DNA of 64,000 bases from Thalassotalea piscium. GTDB taxonomy: Bacteria; Pseudomonadota; Gammaproteobacteria; Enterobacterales; Alteromonadaceae. Positions within the stretch are counted from its first letter, which is position 1. Each line of letters begins with the position of its first letter. The stretch covers positions 620,001 through 684,000 of the forward strand of contig NZ_AP027362.1 in the NCBI RefSeq assembly GCF_030295935.1, read 5' to 3'. A program made the position numbers and the translations under genes. The notes beneath the pieces are model-generated. The model did not search any database and was not told where the DNA came from. It saw nothing but the letters and a program-made list of their open reading frames with translations. Shown here piece after piece: positions 52,010-60,127 of this stretch.

Positions 52010-52618
52010 ATGTCAAACCTACAAACTTTACAACAAGTAGCGCAAACGCGTCGTTCAATATATAGCTTAAATAGCCAATTACCCGTGGCAAAAGAAGAGG
52101 TTGTTAAATTAGTAGAGCACGCTATTTTACATACACCATCAGCATTTAACTCACAATCGTCGCGCGCTATTGTATTATTTGGCCAAGAGCATCATAAACT
52201 ATGGCAAATTACAGAAGACACCTTGCGAGATATCGTAAACGATGATGAAAAGTTTGTACCGACTAAGCAAAAAATTGATAGCTTTAAAGCCGGTGCAGGC
52301 ACGGTTCTCTTCTTTGAAGACGATAGTGTTGTTAAGCATTTGCAAAGTCAATTTGCGATGTATGCAGATAAATTTCCATCATGGTCTGATCATGCCAGCG
52401 GTATGCATCAATACGCAGTGTGGACAGGGCTAGCAAGTTTAAACATAGGTGCTAACCTTCAGCATTATAATCCAGTGATTGATAAAAAAGTTGCGAGTAC
52501 TTGGGATGTTGATTCAAACTGGACTTTAGTTGCTCAAATGGTATTTGGTGGTATTGAACAAGCGGCCGGTGATAAATCATTTGAACCAATTGAAAAGCGT
52601 TTAAAAGTGTTTGGCTAA
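52010..52618 (+). CDS. Nitroreductase family flavoprotein
   Basis: About 202 residues. It begins with the FMN-binding RRSIYSLN loop, then LVEHAILHTPSAFNSQSSRAI, FEDDSVVKHL and GMHQYAVWTGLASLNIGANLQHYNP, as in the short nitroreductases (HBN1/YdgI-like). These reduce nitro compounds or quinones using NAD(P)H and FMN. The ATG at 52010 is chosen because GGAG lies 8 nt before it; the earlier ATG at 52004 is too close. It closes the DoxX-pirin-YqjG cluster. Confidence 0.9.
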   Translation: MSNLQTLQQVAQTRRSIYSLNSQLPVAKEEVVKLVEHAILHTPSAFNSQSSRAIVLFGQEHHKLWQITEDTLRDIVNDDEKFVPTKQKIDSFKAGAGTVLFFEDDSVVKHLQSQFAMYADKFPSWSDHASGMHQYAVWTGLASLNIGANLQHYNPVIDKKVASTWDVDSNWTLVAQMVFGGIEQAAGDKSFEPIEKRLKVFG

Positions 52619-52647
52619 ACATTACTTCGCATTATTTTGAATTATAC

Positions 52648-52687
52648 TGGGTCAATGCCATTAAATCAGGCTTGACCCAATGTTTTA
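52648..52687 (+). terminator. Likely terminator after the nitroreductase gene
   Basis: Stem TGGGTCAA (52648-52655) and TTGACCCA (52672-52679), followed by ATGTTTTAT. It lies 30 bp after the stop codon and would end the redox operon. Confidence 0.75.
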
Positions 52688-52867
52688 TCTCTGAGAAATT
52701 AAACAGATGATACAGACAAAATAAGCGCAGTACTCTTAAGCTAAGCTCTCCATCGTAAATAGCTATAACTACTTTTTGCTATTTATGACCGATTCCACTT
52801 ACTTCCTTTTAGAACAATTAGCGGTTTCATTCTTTCTTCCACTCATAACTAATTAAGAAAAAATAAA

Positions 52868-53100
52868 TAACCTGAATTCGGCATAAGCTAAGTAACCTGA
52901 GTTCTGGATAACGGATGTACGACCAATAAAGATAAAGTTATATTTTTCAATTGCTTATTATAAAAAATCGTATTGCTTATGTAGTTATATAACAGTAGTA
53001 GTAAACTTGCACTTAGTATTAAGGAAGAAATAACCTAAATATTGCAAAGTATGAGTTTTATATGCGTTAAACGTACATTCATTATCCCTACTTCAGGTTA
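52868..53100 (-). mobile_element. MITE family B, copy 3, with a doubled end
   Basis: The right end ACTTCAGGTTA and the left ends TAACCTGAATTCGG (52868) and TAACCTGAGTTCTGG (52893) belong to family B; the left terminal repeat is present twice in tandem. Internal GAAGAAATAACCTAAATATT and TATGCGTTAAACGTACATTC match copy 2 inverted. The rest of this 639-bp gap (52688-52867 and 53101-53257) shows no gene. Confidence 0.75.
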
Positions 53101-53257
53101 AATCATCAGACCTGATGTTTCGTATAAATTGTTAATATAAATATCAGGCGTTTATTTTAGCGGTATTCATCGAGTCAATATACGGGTAAAATCGCAGCCT
53201 TAAAATAAATTCATCTCTTTTTAAGCGCAAGCTAATTACATAACATAAGTTGTATAC

Positions 53258-55618
53258 ATGAACCCTAAAATTGAATTATTGGCACCTGGTGGCGATGTTG
53301 ATGCGATAAAAGCCGCTATTATTGCTGGCGCTGATGCAGTCTATTGTGGTTTAGACACATTTAATGCCCGCAATCGCGCGTCTAATATTTCATTTGAAGA
53401 ATTGGTAGGGGTTATTCGACTAGCACATCAGTATCAGTGTCAGATATTTTTAACGCTTAATATTGTTATTTTAGAGCGAGAGTTTAAAACACTAGCGAAA
53501 CTGTTAAGTAAGTTGGTTAATACCACGTTAGACGGCGTAATAGTGCAAGATATTGGCTTGTGCTATGTGCTGAGAAAGTACTTTCCGAGTTTAGATATAC
53601 ATGCTTCAACGCAGTTAACCACTCATAATGTTGGGCAAATTCCTTTTCTGAAAAAACTGGGGGCATCTCGAGTAAATTTATCGAGAGAATTAAATTTACG
53701 CGAAATTACATCAATGGCTGAAGCCGGCCGTAAACATGGCGTATTAACCGAAGTGTTTGTTCATGGTTCGCTGTGTGTGGCATTTTCAGGTTTATGCTAT
53801 TCAACCTCCGCTAGTGTTGGTAACTCAGGTAACCGCGGTCGCTGCAGTCAAGCATGCCGTGAAGAATATGAAACGACCGCGTCAGGTAATAATTTCCCAT
53901 TAAATATCAAAGACAATTCTGCCTTTTTTGATTTACCTGCATTAATTGATGCTGGCGTTCATTCCTTTAAAGTAGAGGGGCGTATTAAAGGTGCAAGTTA
54001 TGTTCATACTGTGGTTGATAGTTTCCGAAAACAAATCGATGGTTTTATTGAAACAGGCGCATTAACTCAAAATGGAGAACGCTTATATAAAGTGTTTAAT
54101 CGTGATTTTTCAAATGCATTTTTACGAGGTGACTTAAACCAGTCGATGTTTATTGAAAATCCACGCGACAATTCAAAAAATCATGCGATTGAAAGTCATG
54201 CACTTAAAACATATGGTATCGATGCAAGCAACACCATTTCAGTTGTACAAGTTCAGGAAGTTGAGCAAAGCCTTAATCAAGAAAAAGATCAAATAACGGC
54301 AACTGTTTTTGACAAAATTAAACACCTTAACATTGATAAAATACCGCTTAACCTTGAATTTTCTGGTGATGTTGGTCAGCCGTTGTCAATTAAAGTGTCT
54401 ACCCATAATGATATATCAGAACGTGTTACTGATGGTATTAATCTAAGCCTTAGTAGCGAACAGCAAACTTTTGTGGTTAACTCAGAGCAAGTATTAACAG
54501 CTACTGAACAAGTTGGCATTGATGCAGGCGTTATTGAAAAACGTTTTAAAAGCTTATCAAGTGCTGAATATGATTTACAAACACTCAATATTGATAATTT
54601 AGCTAGTAAAGTAAGTATTCCATTTAAAGTATTAACATTAATGAAAAATAAAATAATTTCATTGTTAAATAAGCAAGAATTCTTACCCGAAGTAGAATTA
54701 CCTGTGCTTGAGAGTCATGCCAAAGTTGATACTGTAAATATTGCTGAAACAGTTAAACGTGCTAATTTGTCGATATTAATTTGTGATGAAGCCGATGTTG
54801 GCTTAGCTGATGAAACAGATGCAGCTATTTATTTCAAATTACCAGACGCTTATAAACGTGGTTGTACAAAATACGTTGAATTTTTAACAGCAAATCCACG
54901 ATTAATTCCATGGTTTCCGTCAGTATTAATTGGTAAAGATTACGACGTCGCATTAACTATTTTAGAACAAGTGAAACCACAGCTCATTGTTACTAATAAC
55001 ACAGGCATTGCTTTTCGTGCCTTTGAACTCGGGATAAAATGGATAGCAGGACCATTTTTAAATACGACTAATTCTTATGTGTTACTCGCGATGCAAGAAG
55101 CATTTAATTGTAGTGGTGCGTTTATTTCAAATGAAATTAACAAACAACAAATTAAAACAATTGCCCGCCCTAAAAACTTTAAAATGATGTACAGTATTTA
55201 TCACCCCATTTTACTTATGGCGAGTAGACAGTGTTTTTTCCAACAAAGTGTTGGCTGTGAAAAACCGCGTATTGATAATGGTTGTATGCTCTCTTGTGAT
55301 AAATCTACCAGTATTACTAATCTTAAAGGGGTTTCGTTTGCCATCGACAAACAAAAGGCGGGTTACCCAAGTATTTATAATAAAGATCAGTTTTTAAACA
55401 CTGATGTGATCGACGATCTTGCAGATATATTTGACGACTTTATGATAGATCTCACTAACATTGGCGCTGGCGATAAAGAGTCTCCTGATAAAGTTATGCT
55501 CATTAAACAATTTGAACAACTACTTAGTGGTGAATTAACAAATGATTTACCCGTTAAAGAAACGTTAGGCATTATGGTGCCAGAACAAACTAATATTCAG
55601 TATTTTAATGGTTTATAA
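53258..55618 (+). CDS. U32 family protein, RlhA-like (23S rRNA hydroxylation)
   Basis: The 786-residue protein begins MNPKIELLAPGGDVDAIKAA, the U32 opening. It has GADAVYCGLDTFNARNRASN, LDIHASTQLTTHN, RVNLSRELNL and the signature LTEVFVHGSLCVAFSGLCY, with further Cys in GRCSQACREEY (iron-sulfur candidates). KVEGRIKGASYV follows, then a DUF3656-like middle region. The C-terminal third (about 520-786) repeats barrel-like features, with additional Cys (RQCFFQQSVGC, NGCMLSCDKS). E. coli RlhA (YdcP, about 650 residues) hydroxylates C2501 of 23S rRNA with prephenate-dependent chemistry. This protein is over 100 residues longer, so it may be a related subfamily rather than strict RlhA. Confidence 0.82.
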   Translation: MNPKIELLAPGGDVDAIKAAIIAGADAVYCGLDTFNARNRASNISFEELVGVIRLAHQYQCQIFLTLNIVILEREFKTLAKLLSKLVNTTLDGVIVQDIGLCYVLRKYFPSLDIHASTQLTTHNVGQIPFLKKLGASRVNLSRELNLREITSMAEAGRKHGVLTEVFVHGSLCVAFSGLCYSTSASVGNSGNRGRCSQACREEYETTASGNNFPLNIKDNSAFFDLPALIDAGVHSFKVEGRIKGASYVHTVVDSFRKQIDGFIETGALTQNGERLYKVFNRDFSNAFLRGDLNQSMFIENPRDNSKNHAIESHALKTYGIDASNTISVVQVQEVEQSLNQEKDQITATVFDKIKHLNIDKIPLNLEFSGDVGQPLSIKVSTHNDISERVTDGINLSLSSEQQTFVVNSEQVLTATEQVGIDAGVIEKRFKSLSSAEYDLQTLNIDNLASKVSIPFKVLTLMKNKIISLLNKQEFLPEVELPVLESHAKVDTVNIAETVKRANLSILICDEADVGLADETDAAIYFKLPDAYKRGCTKYVEFLTANPRLIPWFPSVLIGKDYDVALTILEQVKPQLIVTNNTGIAFRAFELGIKWIAGPFLNTTNSYVLLAMQEAFNCSGAFISNEINKQQIKTIARPKNFKMMYSIYHPILLMASRQCFFQQSVGCEKPRIDNGCMLSCDKSTSITNLKGVSFAIDKQKAGYPSIYNKDQFLNTDVIDDLADIFDDFMIDLTNIGAGDKESPDKVMLIKQFEQLLSGELTNDLPVKETLGIMVPEQTNIQYFNGL

Positions 55619-55644
55619 CCCTAGATAATTGAACTGAAAGCAGA

Positions 55645-56676
55645 ATGAAAATGAGCAATAAAAATAAGATAATAATTAGAGTAACTGCAGCAATAGTCAC
55701 AGTTGTCAGTATTTATATTTTTGCACCGTGGAAAGCGGCTGTTTATTACTTTTATCCTCTTCCTGCGACAATTCAAGAACAAGTAGATAATGCTGTCAAC
55801 TGGGGCTTAGATGGCATAATTGTTTATGTTCAAAAACAAGATCAGGAAGGCCAGTTTTATACTAGCGGTTGGCATAATCGAGATAAAAAAATCCCAACAG
55901 CTCCAGATGCACTTTTTAAAATTGCTAGTATCGGCAAGCTATATAGAGCATCAGCTGTAGCAAAACTGGTGGCAAGAGGCGACTTGTCTTTAGATAAAAC
56001 GCTCGCAGAGTATTTACCAGCGCTAGCAGGGCGCTTTGAATATGCTGATAAAATTACATTGCACATGATGGTTAGTCATCGAAGTGGTTTACCCAACTAT
56101 ACTGATAATGAAGGGTTTTCATGGGCAGAAAATACTATTGGTACAGAGGAAAACTTAGCGTTAGTGTTAGATACCCCTGCAGACTTCAAACCAGATAGCG
56201 ATTATGGCTATTCCAATACTAATTATCTGCTGCTAGGTCGAATTATGGATAAAGTACTTGGCTACGATCATAACCAATTTATTCAAGCTGAAATATTAAC
56301 CCCCCTTAACTTGCAACACACATTCTTCTCGGTCAATGAAGTCGACTCTTCAAAGCTCATGAGTGGTTACTACGTGGGTTATCCAGATGATTTTAAAGCG
56401 CTTGACCAAGGGTTTGTTGCAACAGCAGAAGATGTTGGCATATTTTTGCGGGCGTTAAATGATGGCACATTATTTACCGAAAAAGAGCAGGCAATTTATA
56501 TGTCAATTTATGTGTATGAGCATACAGGCTGGGTAATTGGCTATTATAGTATCGCGCGATATCACAAAGATATTGATACTGTGGTTATACAGTTTGTAAA
56601 TACTGTTGGCGAAAATACACTGATCTTTTCAAACGTTGTTTATGATCGCATTGTGAAAATGTTAAGTAAGGGATAA
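55645..56676 (+). CDS. Serine hydrolase, class C beta-lactamase-like fold
   Basis: The 343-residue protein has an N-terminal membrane anchor or signal (about 7-28) and a penicillin-binding-protein-like domain. The SxxK motif is in FKIASIGKLYRA and the YxN motif in YGYSNTNYLLLGRIM, with further signatures HMMVSHRSGLPNY and YLPALAGRF. The third HxG-type motif is not obvious near the C-terminus (HTGWVIGYYS is the candidate). Such proteins include esterases, D-aminopeptidases and peptidoglycan enzymes; the substrate is unknown. It follows the RlhA-like gene by 26 bp in the same direction, possibly co-transcribed. Confidence 0.85.
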   Translation: MKMSNKNKIIIRVTAAIVTVVSIYIFAPWKAAVYYFYPLPATIQEQVDNAVNWGLDGIIVYVQKQDQEGQFYTSGWHNRDKKIPTAPDALFKIASIGKLYRASAVAKLVARGDLSLDKTLAEYLPALAGRFEYADKITLHMMVSHRSGLPNYTDNEGFSWAENTIGTEENLALVLDTPADFKPDSDYGYSNTNYLLLGRIMDKVLGYDHNQFIQAEILTPLNLQHTFFSVNEVDSSKLMSGYYVGYPDDFKALDQGFVATAEDVGIFLRALNDGTLFTEKEQAIYMSIYVYEHTGWVIGYYSIARYHKDIDTVVIQFVNTVGENTLIFSNVVYDRIVKMLSKG

Positions 56677-56838
56677 TCAACACGCTCTAACCTATAAAGT
56701 ACTTAACCGCATAAATTTATCATTAATCCTCTCGTATCATGATTTACCCTGTCTATGTTAAAGTACTACTCATAAAACCCTGTCATATTGTTACCAATAG
56801 GTTTTACCTAACTTAAATTAACTCATTGTAGGCTTGCT

Positions 56839-58407
56839 GTGAATAAACTGAATTTTTCATTTGATAATCAATTTTTAAAACACTTTACCGCTGACAAAAT
56901 TACTGATAATTATCCACGACAAGTTACCCAGGCATACTCATGGGCAACCCCGAAAAAAACTGCCGCGCCAAAGCTTATTGCAATAACACCAGAGTTGGCA
57001 TTAGGTATTGGTGTTAATGTTGATGACAACTTAGCGTTATTCACCGATGTTTTTTCAGGTAATGCCTTGTTAGATGGCATGCAGCCTTATGCAATGAATT
57101 ATGGCGGCCATCAGTTTGGCCATTGGGCTGGGCAGTTAGGTGATGGTAGGGCGATTAACTTAGGACAAATTAAAACTGATTCAGGTTTGTTAACACTACA
57201 ATTAAAGGGGGCAGGGCCAACGCCTTATTCGCGAACTGCCGATGGCTTAGCTGTGCTTCGTTCGTCTGTACGTGAATTTTTATGCTCTGAAGCAATGTAT
57301 CACTTAGGTGTGCCAACAACACGCGCGTTAAGCTTGTGTTTAACGGGTGATAAAGTAATGCGCGATATGTTTTATAACGGTAATGTTAAAGCAGAGCCCG
57401 GTGCAGTTGTTTGTAGAGTGTCAAAAAGCTTTTTACGTTTTGGCTGCTTTCAACTGCCCGCTACAAGGGGAGATGTAACATTATTAAAACAATTGGTTGA
57501 TTATTCTATCACCCAAAACTTCACTCATTTAGGTCAGCCATGTAAATCTGCTTATCTTAAATGGTTTCAAGAAATTAGTGAAAGTACTTGTCAGCTAATT
57601 GTGCACTGGATGAGGGTAGGCTTTGTTCACGGTGTCATGAATACCGATAACTTATCGATTATTGGTGAAACCATTGATTATGGTCCTTACGGTTGGATTG
57701 ATAATTTCGATTTGCACTGGACCCCCAATACTACAGATGCGCAAGGCAAGCGATATTGTTTTGGTGCGCAAGCTGAAATAGGCCAATGGAACTTATTTCA
57801 ATTAGCTAATGCGATCTACCCATTAATAGAAGACGCTGAACCATTAAATGAGATTTTGAATAACTATGCCACGTTATATCAGCAAAGTTTTGGCGAGATG
57901 ATGGCGAGTAAGTTAGGCTTTGAGCGCTATATTAAAGATAAAGATGACACCTTATTTCTTGAACTAGAACACTTAATGAGTGAGCTAACAATCGATATGA
58001 CACTGTTTTATCGAATACTTGCCACAGCAACACCCGAAAATAGCGTAGATGCGATACGCTTTTTCCACTCTTGTTTTTATCAACCACAAGAGTTAACGCA
58101 AGCCGATAAAGAGCATTTTATTGAGTGGTTGGCAAGTTATTTTGTTCGATTAGCATTGAATGAAAGCGGGCACGAACAGCGCAAAGTGAAAATGAACAGT
58201 GTTAACCCTAAATATGTGCTTAGAAACTACTTAGCACAACAGGCCATTGAGCAAGCAGAGCAAGGTGACTATACACTGCTTCATACTCTGCAAAGAGTGT
58301 TTTTAAAGCCTTATGAAGATCAGCCAGAGTTTGAAATATATGCCGCAAAACGCCCTAAATGGGCAGAAAATAAAGCAGGCAGTTCTATGTTGTCATGTAG
58401 TTCTTAA
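56839..58407 (+). CDS. selO: Protein adenylyltransferase SelO (YdiU)
   Basis: The 522-residue pseudokinase-fold enzyme transfers AMP to Ser/Thr/Tyr of target proteins and is linked to redox stress. Conserved features are YAMNYGGHQFGHWAGQLGDGRA, LQLKGAGPTPYSRTADGLAVL, SSVREFLCSEAMYHLGVPTTR, and WMRVGFVHGVMNTDNLSIIGE with YGPYGWIDNFD (catalytic and metal-binding residues). The C-terminus ends MLSCSS; the CSS end matches the redox Cys, replaced by selenocysteine in eukaryotic SelO. The GTG start at 56839 fits the family start. Length is slightly above E. coli YdiU (478). Confidence 0.95.
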   Translation: MNKLNFSFDNQFLKHFTADKITDNYPRQVTQAYSWATPKKTAAPKLIAITPELALGIGVNVDDNLALFTDVFSGNALLDGMQPYAMNYGGHQFGHWAGQLGDGRAINLGQIKTDSGLLTLQLKGAGPTPYSRTADGLAVLRSSVREFLCSEAMYHLGVPTTRALSLCLTGDKVMRDMFYNGNVKAEPGAVVCRVSKSFLRFGCFQLPATRGDVTLLKQLVDYSITQNFTHLGQPCKSAYLKWFQEISESTCQLIVHWMRVGFVHGVMNTDNLSIIGETIDYGPYGWIDNFDLHWTPNTTDAQGKRYCFGAQAEIGQWNLFQLANAIYPLIEDAEPLNEILNNYATLYQQSFGEMMASKLGFERYIKDKDDTLFLELEHLMSELTIDMTLFYRILATATPENSVDAIRFFHSCFYQPQELTQADKEHFIEWLASYFVRLALNESGHEQRKVKMNSVNPKYVLRNYLAQQAIEQAEQGDYTLLHTLQRVFLKPYEDQPEFEIYAAKRPKWAENKAGSSMLSCSS

Positions 58408-58429
58408 ATACTTTTATCGGCTGTTGCAT

Positions 58430-58864
58430 TTAAGTTTTTGCTTTTGCTATTTTTTTAAGGTGTTGTAATGCGGCAACTTTAATAATATCTCGCCATGAAA
58501 TAATGCCAATAGGGTGGAAGTTTTCATCAACTATGGGCAAGCAAGAAATGTGCTCTTTGTAAAATAGCATTACCACATCGTTTATCGAACTATTAATGGT
58601 TGTTGTGACAAGCTCTCTTGTCATAACCAGATGTACTTTTTTATGGAGCAATGTACTGTCGCGTGGTGTTTCTTTACTGGTACCAATATAAGGGCTAAGT
58701 TGTTTATAAAGATCTCTATCGGTGAGAATACCGGCAAGTTCTTTGTTATTTAGCACTAGAATATGATGAATTTTATGTTGCTCAAATAATGCTTTTGCCT
58801 TGTCTAAGTGGTCGTCAATCTCAAGTGTAATTAACTTTTTAGACATTATTTGACCGATACTCAT
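58430..58864 (-). CDS. Two-CBS-domain protein
   Basis: The 144-residue protein is a Bateman module. CBS 1 runs about 1-60 (IGQIMSKKLITLEIDDHLDKA, LVLNNKELAGILTDRDLYK). CBS 2 runs about 75-140 (VMTRELVTTTINSSINDVVML, ISCLPIVDENFHPIGIISWRDI). Such stand-alone proteins bind adenine nucleotides and act as energy or redox sensors; the partner is unknown. A GAGGAG ribosome site precedes the start. It converges on selO with 22 bp between stops. Confidence 0.92.
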   Translation of the reverse strand: MSIGQIMSKKLITLEIDDHLDKAKALFEQHKIHHILVLNNKELAGILTDRDLYKQLSPYIGTSKETPRDSTLLHKKVHLVMTRELVTTTINSSINDVVMLFYKEHISCLPIVDENFHPIGIISWRDIIKVAALQHLKKIAKAKT

Positions 58865-59113
58865 GGTAACTCCTCGTCATATTCGCACTAGATATAACCC
58901 TAACGTACTCTAAGGTAACATTTTTATTTAAAATTACGAATAAAATTTTTATCTTGTAGTAATCGATAAAATTTTAAATTGTTAAGTGGGTAAAGTATTT
59001 GAGATCACCCACAGAGGTGTATGGGTGATAGGTTTTATTAAAACATCAATGCTAGCTAGGTTTACTAAATAGCGTTTAACACTAAGGTAAACTTTGTAAA
59101 AAAGTTTTCGTTT

Positions 59114-59143
59114 TTACTTATCCAGAACTGAGGTTACTTAGTA
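59114..59143. repeat. Remnant of a MITE family B end overlapping a gene 3' end
   Basis: TTATCCAGAACTGAGGTTAC and the following bases are almost identical to the reverse complement of the doubled left end of family B copy 3 (52884-52910). Only one end is present. It covers the last few codons and stop of the gene at 59134. Confidence 0.55.
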
Positions 59144-59685
59144 CGCTTAACCGTAATTGTTCTATTTTGGCCGGCCTTTTTAAGTAAGAAAGCGCTGAAG
59201 ATCCCACGACTTATTGTAACGTTTTCGTTTTCTTTTAAATAAAATTTCTTTGTGCCAACTTGACGCCATTGTTGATTATTATTAAGTGTGATAATCAATT
59301 CTCCATGAGGCGCTTTTATTACCTTGGTTACCACAGCTTGTAATTGAGGATGTTTTTCTTTTTCTTTAATAATATCTTCGTGTTCTAACCCAAAGTTATC
59401 AGGTACTGCTGCTTCTTGTGTCGCTACTTTCTTTGTTACCTCTTTTACTTGTATTGGCATGCTAGCTGATTGTTGGTGCTTAATTACTGGTTCAGGTGTA
59501 GCTACTTCGCTTATTTGTGACTTAGATAACGACTTACCAGCAATAACATTATCGTAACAAAGTAAACGTTCTAAGTTATTTTCTATTATGGTACATGCCT
59601 GGAGCGCTTTAGTATTAACGGTGTTTTGTGCAGCAAAAGTAGGCGCAGATAATATTGCTAATAGTATAAATAATTGTTTCTTCAT
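59134..59685 (-). CDS. Secreted hypothetical protein with a Cys-RL-CYD motif
   Basis: The 183-residue protein has a signal peptide (MKKQLFILLAILSAPTFA) and, near the mature N-terminus, ACTIIENNLERLLCYDNVIAGK. The C...RL.CYD arrangement is seen in several periplasmic families, including some type VI secretion-associated proteins. A Pro/Val/Lys-rich linker (about 60-105) leads to a beta-rich C-terminal domain (LQAVVTKVIKAPHGELIITL, QQWRQVGTKKFYL). No function is assigned. The final codons lie in a family B repeat remnant, so the native C-terminus may have been altered. Confidence 0.75.
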   Translation of the reverse strand: MKKQLFILLAILSAPTFAAQNTVNTKALQACTIIENNLERLLCYDNVIAGKSLSKSQISEVATPEPVIKHQQSASMPIQVKEVTKKVATQEAAVPDNFGLEHEDIIKEKEKHPQLQAVVTKVIKAPHGELIITLNNNQQWRQVGTKKFYLKENENVTISRGIFSAFLLKKAGQNRTITVKRTK

Positions 59686-59781
59686 TGTACTTCTCAGAAC
59701 CTTGTTGTAGTAGCAGTATAATCACTTAATTTGTTTAAACCAAGCCTTATAGCGGCAAGCTTTTTCAATTATAAAAGCACT

Positions 59782-60045
59782 TATACCCAAGCCACCTCAA
59801 CATGCAGAATTCAGCGTTTCAAAGGTGCTTAACATCAAGGCGTTACTTTGCAAGAATGGCAGCGCCTTTTAAGAAGTCCCAACGATGAGGATAGGTAGTT
59901 GTGAAGCGCCTAAAAGGTTAGTTTAAAGCAATTTATACTGCGTTATTCATTTTAACAATAGAAACACGATTAGTTGCAATTAATACCTTGTCTAAATCGC
60001 TTTTAATTGCAACTGAAACTCACAACTTGGGGTGGTTTGGGTATA
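59782..60045 (+). mobile_element. MITE family E
   Basis: A 264-bp non-coding element with ends TATACCCAAGCCACCTCAA and TTGGGGTGGTTTGGGTATA, imperfect inverted repeats of about 20 bp. The interior holds CGTTTCAAAGGTGCTTAACA and GGCGTTACTTTGCAA. Only one copy is present in the window; repeats starting TACCCAAGCCACCTC are familiar from other marine gammaproteobacteria. It ends 10 bp before the pstC Pho box. Confidence 0.72.
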
Positions 60046-60055
60046 TATTTTGAAG

Positions 60056-60089
60056 CTGTCACAAAAGTGTCACATAGCTGTCTTATAAT
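60056..60089 (+). promoter_or_regulatory. Triple Pho half-site and -10 of the pstC promoter
   Basis: Half-sites CTGTCAC (60056), GTGTCAC (60067) and CTGTCTT (60078) are spaced exactly 11 bp. The last one overlaps a consensus -10 TATAAT at 60084-60089, which starts 17 nt after the second half-site. PhoB activation is expected. Confidence 0.9.
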
Positions 60090-60127
60090 CGCTTTAATTA
60101 ATTAAAATAGTTATTTGGGATTATTCA

